Assembly: GCA_029964075.1 (NCBI GenBank)
Contig: CM057150.1
Location: forward strand, 6,354,900-6,418,899
DNA: 64,000 nucleotides
Origin: Patiria pectinifera
Taxonomy: Eukaryota > Echinodermata > Asteroidea > Valvatida > Asterinidae
Reading direction: 5' to 3'
A program made the position numbers and the translations under genes. Position 1 is the stretch's first letter. Each line of letters opens with the position of its first letter. This document shows positions 32,032 to 44,006 of the stretch, in pieces. Under the pieces are notes generated by a model. The model saw only the letters and a list, made by a program, of their open reading frames with translations. It searched no databases and was not told the DNA's origin.

Positions 32032-35000
32032 CTACAACAACAAGAGGATTAAATGTATGAGTGATACACTTTTTGGCAGTGCTGTAGGACTCGAGTCCAG
32101 GGACTCGGACTCGAGTCGGACCCGAGTCACATATTTCGTGACTCGGACTCGACTCGAGCCTCGTTGGAAAACGACTCGGACTCGGACTCGGACGCGACCA
32201 TGGTGACTCGGACTCGAGCTTGGTGACTCGTGACTCAAAAAAAATATAACGTTACGTGTTTGTGCGACGAACGTAGCATTCTTTTTTACTCCATTGACAA
32301 AACACGGCCCCGCGGAAAATCGTATCCAGGGACCGCACGCGCACGCCTAGCGCCTGCACGACGAGCACCAGCAGGGCCCGGTGTCATCGATGATTGACAA
32401 ATATCTTTAAAAAAAATATTGGTTTGGTGAACAACTAAGAAAAGGTGACTCGAGACTCGGACTCGACGCTGGTGACTCGGGACTCGGACTCGGACTGAAC
32501 ATTAGTGACTCGACTACAACACTGCTTTTTGGAGGGAGGGGCAAGACTCATACAATTCAGTCAAAAAATGAAGGCCCCTTCACGGCTATGCAATAGCCAC
32601 ATCAATCGTCATGTGATGGAAGAGAACTGCATTATGCATGCAGACAAATGACTGGTAGCATGCTAGCGACAGCTTTGAGAACATACTGTGGATATAAAAG
32701 TACACAATAGCAGCGCTTGGCTATTTTGAATATCATCAACATTTCATTACCGTGTACATGTATGTCTTTTTTTTTAACAACGTCATATTATAAGACTACG
32801 GAAATTGATAGCGCCCGATTCTTCAATCCCCAGGCCCTAATAACCAACCTCATTTCCAACATGAGCCCGTAGGTGGGAAACATTCTGTATTTTAATTAGA
32901 TACCGCAATAGCAAAGCAATTGATTTATTTCGTGTTCTTGATTTTATTTCCAACGTTAATGACGTGTTTTGACGTTAAGCCCGGTTCATACTTCACGCGA
33001 AAGCATGTGCGAAGCGAAATTCATGTCGTTAACAATGGTGGACGCGCCTCGAATGTATTGTTGACGTCACAATGAAGTTTGAACCGGGCTTTAGAGAGAG
33101 AGAGAGAGCAGAAAGTGAGAGATGTACAGCTTGATATCATATAAACTAGACGGACACACTTGGCGTGCGTTAGGTGACGAAACTACAAATTTAAGTTTTC
33201 AATAAGGGAATACCTATGTGAGTGGGAGGTATTAAACACTCTGTTTAAGACTGGTTGAAGTCTGCATGCTGATAAGTACTCGAGGTGAGGATAATTATCA
33301 GCATCCAGACTCCAACCGGTCTTAAACAGAGTGTTGAATACCGACCAAGCATATTTATTCCCATTCATAAATACATTTTCGGTATTCCCATTCATAAATA
33401 CATTTTCGGTAAAAAAAATATAAAAATCCGATCAACAAGTACAAGAGTAAAAAAATCACAAATTATAAATTCCAACGATTGCGTTCAACAAAGCATCCCT
33501 CTGGCTATACAATGGTAAAGCCCTCCGGTAAATAACTCCTTATATGGAGATTGGCGCGCGCGTCGCGCGTACTGCTCGATACCGCGCAGACCTGCACACG
33601 TACCGGTGTAGTGTGAATTTAGGACTGTATAAATACAGCATGGTAATTAGGGGAAGAAGTGGGAATTACTGGTCCCTCGGTGTAGGTCAGCTTGACTACC
33701 TCCCGACGCGAAGCAAAGGGAGGTAGTTGACACTGCCTTGTCAATATCGGTTTCCGTAGATATTGCGTCTTTATTCAGCACAATTGAAGTTCTTCGTCAC
33801 AGTACATGAAATAGTCTGGTGCCAACACTCTAATGTGTTTGTACTGCAGTAGTAACAAGGATTACAACAACAGACTGGTTCCGTAAAGATTACATGCCAT
33901 AGACTACATGTCTACGAGACGGGTTCCGTAGGGAATGTTTTGGTGCTACCAGAAAAAAACAAACCGCACGGCAGCGAGCTGGATACTCACCAGGATGACG
34001 TAACCTGGGCGTGTGTCATTTTACTTCCCGTACGCGCAGCGGAATCGGCCAATGACGCGCTCGAATTTGATCAGGAACATTTATGAGGTGTAGTAATATG
34101 ACATACTGACTCACTGGTAGTATGAGCCTCTGTACTGATGACGTCACACTTTGTTTACGTGGGTGCTTTTCTATGGTGCTCAGTGGACCGTGACTGGCTA
34201 CATAGGAAAGTGCACATGTAAACAAACTGTGACGTCATCAGTACAGGCTCAATGCTCATGCTTACGAGAGGATTGTGAAGGTTCAAGCAATAGAACGGAG
34301 CCGGCACCGGATTTCATGAGAGTCAAAATTTCATGTGACACTGGAAAAGTGTTTAAGACCTGCCAGCCATGTCTTTATCAACCGTTTAAAACCGGCCACA
34401 TGTTGGGCTCTCGACCAATAGGAATGGTTAAACTTGATGAATGGAGATCATAGACTGACACTCTTCCAATATCCCTCTCCCCATAAGGCCGGTTCATGCT
34501 CAAGTTCAAGCGAGTAATGTTATGTCAATGTGAGTGCGAAGTGAATTTGACGTCGCGGAACGTTCGCAATAAGCCATTTTGCGAATTAAATTCTAGTAAT
34601 ATCTGGTGCTCTGACTTACTCGAATGATCGGCACATTTTAACTTTGAATTCTCCAAACCAAAGAGACTGTTGTTATATATCACGTGATTTGGGAATAGCC
34701 TTACGCTAGCGACCCCCAGCTCCGAAATGGTCTGGTGTCTTTGTGTAATTCTCACCCATTGTAAACAATGTATGATGTTGAGAGTCTCTTATGTACCTAT
34801 GCAAGAGCTTGCCCTGAATCATGTGATTAACAACAATGTCTGTGGTCTGGAGAAGTCGAAGTTAAAACGTGCCAAGAGTTATGAGCAAGTCAGTATTCCA
34901 GATGTTATTCAAATTTAACTCTCAAAGGGTATAGGTTATTCGCAATTGGCTAATTCACCGGAGTAATTCACCGGAGTTGAAATGTGTTCAATTTTTCCGA

Positions 35001-38000
35001 ATTTGCTCTGCGAATAACCTAGACTTGCCGAAACGTCACTTATTCGCGTACACTTTTGTGCTGAGCATGTACCGGCCCTTATAGGCACCAAGTTGTCATG
35101 ATGACACATTTTTACCTGGAAGGAATCCAAGACTGAAGCTCAACATGGCGGTCACCAGCTCCATCCAAGCGAATGCACACGCCAATAGATCAGTACCAAG
35201 CAGCTCCCTGGTGTACAGATCGTTCAGTGCGACGAGTACTCCACACCCGCCAAAATAGACAACTGCATCGATCATCATGAGCCAGTAGGAGTTCACCCAC
35301 GGAGTTATCAGTAGAGACAAAGAGCACAATGTGATCATCAGCACCATCGCCGGTCGCACCCTCAACAAACCCCGGTCTACGACAGGACCAAACACGGCCT
35401 TGAATACGATATTACCCACCCCTGCGGCCGTGGTGAAAGTCACAGCCTCGTACGGGGAGAAGCCTTTGGCTTCGGCCTGAGAAACGTAATAGATTAACCA
35501 ATGGTCGGCCACGAAGCGGCTGCATGTGAATACGACTGTTGTGATCCAAAATGAGACCTGAAAACACACCGAGAATCCGAAATGTTTCAGTTGGGCGCTG
35601 AGGGCGTCTTTGAAGGCGCCAAGCCGCGATGTCTGCTTCGAACTGTCGGTTCCAGGGACGTCTGACGAACTCACCTGTGTTTCCCCATCAGCGTCCGGGC
35701 CCACTGACCTGTAGTTGCCGTTCATCTGAGTTTCCGCTGACGATGGCCGCAAGAGGGCGCCACACACACCAAGATGCAGGGTCAACACTCCCAGAATGAG
35801 AAAGGCGCCTCTCCAGCCGTACGTGTCCAGCAACAGTTGAGTAAATGGCCCAGCGGTGACCATGCCAATGGCAGCCCCTGAAGTCCCAATTCCAACTGCA
35901 GTGGCATAGTTGGTCGTGAAACGGCGTCCGATTTCTGACCTAGTCAGAATGTGGACGACACTTAAACTAGGTCCTGAAGTAAAGATATGTCATTGAGGCA
36001 GGTAGTAAGTAAATTGCACTGGATAACAAAACAATCAATACAATACTTCTTCTTTTACGATTACTTGAATTTGTAAAATAACGTTCGCCCTCTTAAGAGT
36101 TATTACATTTCTGTTACCCAGATTTGCATTAATTTTTCAGTGAAAAAAATATGTACATATTTCAATTGGCGGCCCTGTATACAAATTCCAATGACCACAA
36201 ACATGAAACACTGATAAAACGAATAATGGTGGATACATGTAATCCATAAACGAACAAAATAACCTTTAATCAACAAACATACGAAGAACACATATCGAAG
36301 AGTGAACATTCGAATGTTTTCCGAACATGTATTTTTCCCCTCGAAAATTAAAGCGATTGTTACCCTAATTCGTAAAGTTTCACTCTGAGCGTATACAATT
36401 ATGCAAATCTCTTTTTATTTTTAATGAAAGGTAGGAACAGTATAATAATACGCTTGACATCTTTACCTGCTGCTAGCGCTAGTGTTACTGTCAATGCAAC
36501 AATACTTGTAGTGAAGGAAGCAATGATAATTGACACCCCAAGGACGAAACCGCTGACCGTCACTACAGGGCGCGTTCCAAATATGACCTCAAGCGGCCTA
36601 GCAAGGAGACCTATATAATGAAAACAAATTGTGAGAAATTAAAGGTTATTAATAATCATCAAACGATCACCAAAATTAACAGCTGTTGATCGTTGACTCA
36701 CCCTATCCAAATGTCCGGTCAAAACAGTTACAGAGAAAATGTTGACATACCGTGGTTGTTTACATCCAGCACGGTGTTTCTGTTTTGTTCTGTTTGTTTT
36801 GTTTGTTTGTTTTTTTGTTTTGCCTTTCCTGAACGTCTTTCCAGCAGTGACCAAGCCATCGAGTTTTGAACATTACTGATTGTCGCCGCATAAAATGGAT
36901 ATCACGTACAGCATGGAGCTATAGCTCCATGCGTACAGCGACAGCTCGCTGTCTGGTATGGGGTGCCGGGCTACGTGCGTTAACAAACATGGTGATCCTT
37001 CCGCGGAAAATCGTTCTGTGGAATTACGAAACAGATGACCGACCGAACAATTACCAATAAGTAACCTCGAAACCGTCTCAAATATATCACGACCAGCTTG
37101 CGTATTTTTTTCTGCAGCATACAACATATTTTAACCATTCACATCACGCACCCTAACATGAATATTTATCACGCTGTCTGGATGGAAGACACTAATAGGT
37201 TCTCGTAGTGTTTCCCCTTCAATTAAACTTATCCCAACCAACCAAAATTGTTTTTGATGAAATGGACACGGGTACCGGGTACGAACCACTTATCCATTAC
37301 ACATCTTGCGATCCATAGTTCATTCCACTATCCACTAGGCCACTATGGCAGGCAGCTAAACGAAAGCCGTTCTTTACGCTTTAATGTACACACATGACTG
37401 AGTGATAGCAATGGTGTGACGTCGTTTTTATTTTCTTATGAATAAACGTCGAACTAGCTGAATAATCATGGCCCATTGACGTGTGCTGCCAAAAAAAACC
37501 GCGACCAACTTTCACCAACTCGTATTTAACGCTATGAGCTCCGTGCGCCAACAAAAGAGGGTGCACTTTGACCTAGCAACGATGCCCCATGGGCGGGACT
37601 TATAGCTGGTTGACGCGCACCGTTCCTTGTGTGAGACGCACGTACACCAGGGGATTTGTACTATGTGCACGCAGTGCATGGTACGGCCAAGCGTCACGGC
37701 AAAATTGCAGTCAGGCAAGATGACGTCAGTCTGTCACCCCCAACTGTACTTTGTTTGCCGGTGAGGGGATACTTGTGAACGAAGCAGCAATAGCTAATAA
37801 ATTACTTGACAGAAAACAAACAATGGCTTTTAAAAGTTGGTTTGGTTTAAACACGTCTTGAGCTTTTTGGGTTGAGTTGGGTTATACATTGCGCTGGGTT
37901 CGGGTTGGGTTGGGGCTAAATTGCCGGGTTGAGTTGAGTTGGGTTGGGTTTGGTTGGGTTCGGTTGGTTTGGATTTTGTTGGCTTCGGTTTGATGTTTGC

Positions 38001-39349
38001 GTAAGGCGCCTATGTTTTACCAAACGATTTACTGGTATGTTGACTGTTAACGTGTTTCTTTGAAGTAAATGACGAGCGCATGTAACTTAAAGGTTACCAG
38101 CATAACTACCACCCCTTTTTATAAGTTGAATCAATAAGACATGCGAACCACAAAATACATGCAATGCCACGTATCCTGGATATTTTGACAACACAAAATA
38201 CGTATCGATAACACAGAAACGAATACACTTTCCCACAAAATGAGCTTTGCTGGTCTCAATCCCAAAGCCCAAGCATTAAATGGGTTCATGCTGTAGTTAT
38301 TTATACATGTGGTTGTTGAATCGCATGAATCGTTATTACCAAAAATATTTGCTTTGGCGTTCATCCTGTTTCCTGCTATTTTTTGTAATTTACACCTCTA
38401 TTCGCCCATATATTGCAGGTGACTATTTTATTTCTTTCTTGTAATGGAACCAAGGAATCCTCAAGAGTACCCTATATAAGCACCGTAGCTCGAAGAAACC
38501 TGTAGAGACATCCATGCTTTTCTTAATATGGTCATATGCCACGCTTTGTTCCCCAACCCGATGGAATGACCCATATGGCTTTAAACATTAGGGAATGTTT
38601 AATCACAAATTTTAAATTATTAATTGAAGCAGACTGGAATTTATTACACATTAACTTGCTTTCATTGCTCTTCGCAAGTTCCAAAATTTAAGATTTTACC
38701 TAACTTTCAATTCAGTATGGCCGACTCATGAATAAGGCCCATACCGCACGCTTTTCTAATGGTCCCTAGTGTCTATGCGTGAATTCATCCTAAATCGTCA
38801 CCACTGACATTTCACCATTATTCACCTACACAGGTACCGGTGCAGAGTACCATTGACGGTGAAGGTTGAACACGTTACTGTTTATATTTTAAATACACTG
38901 TTATTTCGGTTGTGTACTATATGAACCTAGCGACCAGTTGTGTAAAAAAATGAACAAGTTGTGTAATATTTTACACAAGTTGAGTAATATTTTACACAAG
39001 TTGTGTAAACAACAGTTTACACAACAGGTTGCTAGGTTCATATAGTACCCAACCGTTTGATTTTTACAGAAACGGAAGATTCCAGTGTTCGTCCTGAATC
39101 CTCACTGCTCATTTCCTTACAATGAATGGAAAATTAAGTTTAAAGATTACCCGTAACACATATGACTGCAGTGATAATGGACACCATCCATCCGACCAGC
39201 CAAGTTTGGGCCGCGAACTGCTCCTGTAGTGTCGGCAACATCACTCCCAGACCCTTGATGAGCAATACCCACAGAAAGTAGCTGACAAATAGGCAGAGAA
39301 CTGCAAACCAGCCCTGGTGAGATCGACCACGAGCTTCAGTCTCGCCCAT
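31901..39349 (-). CDS. monocarboxylate-transporter-like MFS gene, four exons, 443 residues
   Basis: The model joins complement 39151-39349, 36467-36610, 35116-35973 and 31901-32031. All introns are GT-AG and phase 1, each splitting a Gly codon, and the joined frame has no internal stop. The product looks like a plasma-membrane SLC16/MCT-type transporter. It starts with a short cytoplasmic stretch, and TM1 follows HQGWFAVLC in place of the family's DGGWGW motif. The fourth/fifth helix signature region reads GRRFTTNYATAVGIGTSG, with GWRGAFLILG after it. A long polar loop of about 50 residues separates the two six-helix halves, and the last exon gives GWMYDQTGSFDLAF as in MCT TM11-12. The length is in the family range. 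Substrate cannot be told; monocarboxylates are a family-level guess. The start is the first ATG of exon 1. An AATAAA on the minus strand near 31387-31392 is a possible poly(A) signal. Confidence 0.82.
32077..32524. mobile_element. complete hAT-like MITE with GACTCG repeats, in transporter intron 3
   Basis: It starts cagtgctgtaggactcgag and ends gactcgactacaacactg, which are inverted repeats. The 8-bp direct repeat CTTTTTGG lies at 32069-32076 and 32525-32532, the hallmark of hAT transposition. GACTCG-type arrays occupy 32090-32236 and 32445-32515. Confidence 0.9.
32979..33090. mobile_element. TTAA-target MITE with GCCCGGTTCATACTT ends, copy 1
   Basis: Left end gcccggttcatacttcacgc and right end aagtttgaaccgggc. 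TTAA flanks it on the left (32975-32978) and a degenerate TTAG on the right. A better kept copy is 43181-43365. Confidence 0.75.
33227..33343. repeat. long hairpin in transporter intron 3
   Basis: The arm ggtattaaacactctgttta...gctgataa (33227-33275) is complemented by ttatcagc...taaacagagtgttgaatacc (33295-33343), about 48 bp with four or five mismatches around a 20-base loop. No target duplication was found. Confidence 0.7.
34123..34252. mobile_element. small inverted-repeat element carrying TGACGTCA in each arm
   Basis: The left arm gagcctctgtactgatgacg and the right arm cgtcatcagtacaggctc are complements. Each includes TGACGTCA and a following actttgtttac/gtaaacaaact. It lies in transporter intron 3. 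This resembles a MITE; the superfamily is undecided. Confidence 0.65.
34480..35060. repeat. degenerate relatives of the GCCCGGTTCATACTT MITE
   Basis: Blocks about gccggttcatgctcaagttc (34490) and gaaatgtgttcaatttttcc plus gaataacct repeats (34935-35015) resemble parts of 43181-43365. The second one begins about 55 bases after the exon 3 donor and is also present after the duplicated exon piece, at 44330-44510. Confidence 0.5.
35116..35973 (-). CDS. transporter exon 3
   Basis: It encodes residues 116-400, covering the fourth to tenth helices and the central cytoplasmic loop. The acceptor is tttacttcag, and the donor gtaaaa is followed by a degenerate MITE-like stretch. The 3' half of this exon is duplicated at 44007-44297. 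Confidence 0.85.
36467..36610 (-). CDS. transporter exon 2
   Basis: It encodes residues 68-114: the loop with the basic residues after TM2 (ARPLEVIFGTRP), then TM3 and TM4. The acceptor is cattatatag and the donor gtaaag. Confidence 0.8.
37262..37356 (-). mobile_element. tRNA-headed SINE relic
   Basis: On the minus strand, the A box tggcctagtgg is a perfect match to the consensus, and ggttcgtaccc, 9 of 11 to the B box, follows about 50 bases later. A functional tRNA fold is not evident. Confidence 0.6.
37866..37996 (+). repeat. GGGTT/GGTTG minisatellite
   Basis: This G/T strand array of ggttgggtt variants (about 130 bases) lies in transporter intron 1 and degrades into ggtttggattttg. Confidence 0.8.
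38907..39056. mobile_element. short TIR element with TTACACAAGTTGTG repeats
   Basis: Left end cggttgtgtactatatgaac and right end gttcatatagtacccaaccg are complements over about 29 bp. Between them the palindromic phrase acaagttgtgtaatatttta repeats. No coding sequence is present. It sits about 100 bases from transporter exon 1. Confidence 0.75.
39151..39349 (-). CDS. transporter exon 1
   Basis: It encodes residues 1-66 plus the first base of Gly67: N-terminal tail, TM1 and the start of TM2. The donor is gtaatc. The ATG is about 300 bases from the end of the Harbinger-like element at 39646, so little promoter space separates them. Confidence 0.8.
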
Positions 39350-39645
39350 ACTGAAGCCTTGTCTTCGAGCTGGGTTTCACGAGCGAATCGATGTTGCGTG
39401 CGTGTACATGTAATCGATCGAACAAAATGAGAAAAAAAACAGTACTCTCTAAATGTGGAAGATTAAAAATTCGAGTGGTTTTTCACTCTTCGGAGTAAAG
39501 TTTAAAGTTTGTTTTGAATTGGGTTTTCAATATGGCCCAGAGTGAAAAACCCAATTAGACCGCCTAAATCCCCATGTAGATCCGTCACTGAATATAGCGT
39601 TGACCTTTGGAATTGGGCTGGGAATTAGTGACTGTATCAGGCTAA

Positions 39646-41418
39646 GGCCAAACAAAATAAATGGTGTGTTTACGATAACGGCCTGAAAAAAATCCAGGTA
39701 GGTAGGTAGGGAAATAATTTTATTTTGTAATTTTTTTTTTCATTTCAGTTCTGCATGCCCATGCGTGTTCTTTCGCAAAAAATTGTATAAAACCACTATT
39801 CAAGCATTGAACATATTCAATCGATACATTTCAATCCAAATTAATTTGTTTCGTCGGCCAGGGTTCTCCCCAGGATTTTTTCAAACATGTGGGGGAAGAT
39901 TTGCTGTGATTCAACAACCCGAAAATGTTTGAACTTTAGAAGCTCTCTGGTGCATTTTAGAGCAAATCTGGGGGTCTTTATCTTAAGATTTGTCCTTGAA
40001 ATTCAGAGGAGATCTTGTAGGTTATTAATATTTTTGTAATTAAAGGAAAAAATCAAAATTGTTAACTTTAAAAAAATTAACATCTCACAACCTGTGTTTC
40101 ATTGCTTCCTAACTAGAAAAGTATGCATTACATTTACATGCAAGTTTCAAATTAAGAAATTAAGGTGGAGAAAAAAAAACTTTTGCTTCCGATTACATGT
40201 CTTTCAAAATAGCGTCAGTAGGTCGAAAAATTATTTCGCCAATTTTTTGGGGTGCTGATTAATGGAGCATCATTCGTACTAATCATGGAAATCATGTCAA
40301 TGGAATCATAATCAAGGAATCATGTTTATTTTGTGCCTGGATTATTTTCATTTGCGCCACGAAAATTATCAAGACTGGCTATCAGAAGTGATTAAAACTT
40401 GCATCACCTAATTAAAAATATATATTTGAGGTCGGTGATTCCACTTTATACTTAACATACATCACGGCCGCTGGCACCACCAACATTCCGCCTGGCTGGC
40501 CGAACATCGCGCCGTGCTCACGGCCCGAAAATCTTGCACTACTGCAGAAACACGCTACGATGTTTCGCCGCAAGTTCGAGCTTTGCAATCTCGTCATTTT
40601 AATGGAAAACACATACACAGAAAGAAAAGATCACGTTCTGTGAATTAATTCGCAGAAATTCTCTTTCTCCAGCGATGTTTGTTTGGTAATATTTTTTACG
40701 ATCCAACTTCGGCCCACTACATCATCATGCTGTATGATACGAAGTATGGACCGGAGAGAGGCAGTAGTCACTGGTTCCGGTCCTTCATCATAGCATTGAT
40801 TCCGAGCTGGCGAAGGGAACCAGTGCATCATGCTGTATGTTAGCTGGGAGCTGCTGATGGTCGATGTGTGCATTTTGATCACACATGCATCGGAAAAACA
40901 GGATTTTGGTCAAGATTTTGAAATAATGGCGTATGTAACGATCAAATTGTGCATTTTAATGACGTGTATGATAATTATATTGTGCGTATCAGGGGCTAAA
41001 AAATGTGATCGGCATTTTTTTGTCGGCGTATCGGGCCGGCCGCAATTCCAGCGTATCGGGCAGATACGCAGTACGCACGTTTGTATGTGGGGAGAACCAT
41101 GCCGTCCGTCGGCCAGCCAGGCGTACCCCGATGCGTTTGTGCAAAAGTAATCGTACTTCGTAGTTTGAGAGTTCAAGTTTTGAGATCGTCGCGATTTTCG
41201 CACGTTTAACACAGGAATGTTTGTGTCAAATCATGGTCAGATTCAAGTGTGGAAAGTGTTTTTTGTTCGTGGCAAATAATTAAAAGTACTTGAAATGTTT
41301 GAAATTTGTCAATTATCAACCTTCAAAATGGCAATAAAAAGTTTGAGGTCGGCAATTTGGCCGAAAAAATTCCAGGTCGGTCGGGTTACCGTAAACACAC
41401 CATTTTTTTTGTTCGGCC
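39646..41418. mobile_element. 1.8-kb non-autonomous Harbinger-like element
   Basis: Terminal inverted repeats of about 60 bp begin ggccaaacaaaataaatggt and end tttttgttcggcc, with the shared tggtgtgtttac...gtaaacacacca. TAA flanks both sides (39643-39645, 41419-41421). End bases and target size match the two MITEs at 2831 and 24410. No transposase frame was recognised in its 1.7-kb interior; frames up to about 106 residues have no known motif. Confidence 0.8.
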
Positions 41419-41419
41419 T

Positions 41420-41930
41420 AATTGGGTGCCAAGGTCGACAGTGTCTGTGGATTGTGCCTTAACTGTATAATGAATATCCCAGAGTGCAGACTGCTGTTAT
41501 CCATTCATACTTCACACAAAGTCCCGGGAATTGTCGGGAGGTCAACCATTCACCATTTAAATGACCAAACAAACTTGCCTGAAGCTAAATATGGGAAAGA
41601 TAGCCACGTCAGAGGTATAGCATTGTCCACAGCAGAACTTGATATCAGTACCATACCGTCCGTGCGCTCACACGCACAACCCGCGCGGACATGCAGCAAT
41701 CCACCTGCCGCATTAATCGAACACCTTTATATCAAGGTCCTTGGGACTTAACGAATGACCTTGTTATAACAGGTACCTTGTATTAACAGTATTGGAAAAC
41801 AAAGAAAACAAAGACTTGGGAGCTCAAATTGTGCTTGTTATAAGCAGGACCTTGTATTAACAGTGCTCTTCTTATCAGGGTTCGACTGTATACATTTTCT
41901 TGTGTCCGTACGTCGTCCGCATTCTGACAC
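41420..41930. other. no gene, possible pogo-like remnant
   Basis: accttgttataacaggtacc (41757) and cagggttcgactgtata (41876) resemble the ends of the TA-target element at 47018-47203, but a full pair of ends was not found. Confidence 0.4.
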
Positions 41931-41949
41931 GCGATACAAACCGTTTACG

Positions 41950-42690
41950 TCTCGCCGTTGCTAACGTTAATTTATCGATACCGAAATTAAGACTTCCAGA
42001 CAAAACAAATTATCGAAAGCTCGGAAGGCCATTCGTGAATGGTTAGACAGAAGTTTCAGTCTAGTTCCCGTACGTGAGATTGCACGCACGAATCGCATGT
42101 TTAGCCTATCGTATCTGCCTCCCCCGCTCTAGATCGATCGCCAGACTATTCACAAGAATTTTGCACAGAGCTATCGAATCACGCGAAAATTGGTCACATA
42201 AAAATTTGCTTTCTCCTGGTTACGTTTTAGAGTTGGATTTCTGGCACAAACAATCTAGTTGACATTAATGGTCAACCTATGAAGCCGTTCTTTCGCGCAA
42301 CTTCTGCAGTGTACTCAGACGCTAGCGAGTCTGGTTATGGCGGTTTTGTAGTACATTTCACCGATTCAACATGCACAGGTTTATGGCCAGAAAGTAAAAG
42401 AAAAGAGAGTTCTACACTCCGAGAACTCAAAGCCGTGTTGTACGTTTGCGCTCCATAGGCCAGAAATTATCTGGACAAAAACTGAAATGGTTCGCTGAGA
42501 GTCAAAGTGCTTGCCGTATTATTTCGGTGGGAAGCACTAACCCAGAGTTGCATAATTTGAGCATCGATCACTTGTCCACAACATAACGTCATAAACGAAC
42601 CCGAATGGCTCCCTCACGATCAGAATTACGTGCAGACGAATTTAGTAGGAATGATGATTCAGACGATTTGTCAAAAAGAAACAACGCCCT
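41950..42690 (+). pseudogene. DIRS-like retrotransposon RT/RNase H remnant
   Basis: Broken frames read RKAIREWLDRSFSLVPVREI (about 42010-42080), then YSDASESGYGGFVV (about 42311-42355), SSTLRELKAVL (about 42408-42441) and ADEFSRNDDSDDLS (about 42632-42673). These are characteristic of the RNase H segment and its downstream linker in DIRS/Ngaro-type elements. Frameshifts and stops separate them. The tyrosine recombinase that should follow is absent: the sequence after 42690 belongs to other repeats. Confidence 0.75.
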
Positions 42691-43180
42691 CTATTGACAT
42701 AGTCAGGAACCTTTTCTCACGCAATGGCCGTCCGAGTTCGGGCGGTCATCAGTTCTTGACGCGAGTATTTTTTATTGTTCTTGCGCGCGGACGGCGGGAA
42801 CACCGTCCCACGAACACTGCAGTCCAAGAGCCAGGGTCATTTATTTTTTTGGAAATGACCAAGTGTTTAGGTGGGTATTTTTGGAAAGGGTACACCTTGG
42901 AGAATTCGAATTGGATAGTCTCATGGTTACCTGGCGGTGGACCTGGATACCAAGAGCAGATAAGTGACGTCACATATGCAGTGATTTGGACATGCAACAG
43001 CCGTCGAGTCGGAAATGGACTGTGTACGCAGAACGTACGTACTACTGACCCAGCGGCTGTTGGATGTCCATGTACAACCAACAGATTGTGCACATACCAA
43101 CGATGCACAGCACTGAGAAGAATATTTACGGGCCTTGTTTACGCTCATAATTTACTGCTTAATGATATTAGCCTTGTTAA
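42691..43180. other. no gene recognised
   Basis: A long open frame runs across this stretch on the plus strand but starts out of frame inside the DIRS remnant and ends inside a MITE. ggacatgcaacagccgtcga (42988) and gcggctgttggatgtccatg (43053) form an imperfect inverted repeat. Confidence 0.5.
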
Positions 43181-43365
43181 GCCCGGTTCATACTTCATGC
43201 GAAAGCGAAAGCGAAAGCGAACGCGAATCTGTGACGTCATGGCAAGTATTCGCGCTGCGAATTCGCAAAAGTTGAACACATTTCAACTCGGGCGAATTTC
43301 GCAGCGAATGTTTCATGGTGTCAAATTCGCTTCGCATTTGCATTCGCATGAAGTATGAACCGGGC
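43181..43365. mobile_element. TTAA-target MITE with GCCCGGTTCATACTT ends, copy 2
   Basis: The left end gcccggttcatacttcatgc is an exact complement of the right end gcatgaagtatgaaccgggc. TTAA lies at 43177-43180 and 43366-43369. The interior has gcgaaa repeats and one TGACGTCA. Confidence 0.88.
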
Positions 43366-44006
43366 TTAAAACAGGAAAAAAACGCAACCAATAGAATTTA
43401 TAGAGCACTGTTTGCCGAACTAATTTGTTCCAATAAGAAACATAAGAAAAACAGCGCCCTCTATTGACATAGCCAGAAACATTTCGCACGCAATGAGTGC
43501 AGGCTATGGTACTCCTTTCTTGATATATTCCAGCGTTTTGTCAATATTTCTTATCAGGATGCCAAAACCTCTTCATTACAATTTAGTCCAATTAAAAATG
43601 TACAGGTTTTATGCTCGCAGGTTATTTATTAGCTCGATCGGTATGTTAAACTCTAGAGCAGAATAGTTTTGTGAACTTTTATCTCGGGGTAATTTCTTAA
43701 TAACTTTCAGTTCTGCTCCCACAGTTAAAAAAAACCCAAATGGCCATCTAGTCAGGTTGTTTACAAAGTTTCCCTCTTTTCAATATCAGAGAAGGGACAT
43801 TTTCAAAGCGAATAAGCTGAAGTTGAAACGTCTGATATAGGTGTCGTTTAGAACTAAATGGGTTACACGGGGTCTAAAATTGTAAGCACAACACGAAGCT
43901 ACAAAGAGTAAAATCAACTCGATCGAAAGTGCTAAAACAAGTTTGAAAAAAAAATACATATTGAACACAAGATTTTTCATGAGAGCCCAAACCTTACCCA
44001 TTATCG

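Larger units (their letters stand above)
36611..39150 (-). other. transporter intron 1, gene-free
   Basis: It holds a tRNA-headed SINE relic (37262-37356), a GGTTG/GGGTT minisatellite (37866-37996) and a small TIR element (38907-39056). No other coding region was recognised. Confidence 0.6.

Noticed and set aside
33690..33730. Short hairpin with a gaggtagt phrase resembling the start of let-7
   Set aside because: The similarity covers only eight bases and the hairpin stem is about 11 bp, too short for a microRNA precursor.
42630..43358. 242-codon open frame on the plus strand
   Set aside because: It starts out of frame in the DIRS remnant and ends inside a TTAA MITE. It has no family motif and is low in complexity where it crosses repeats.
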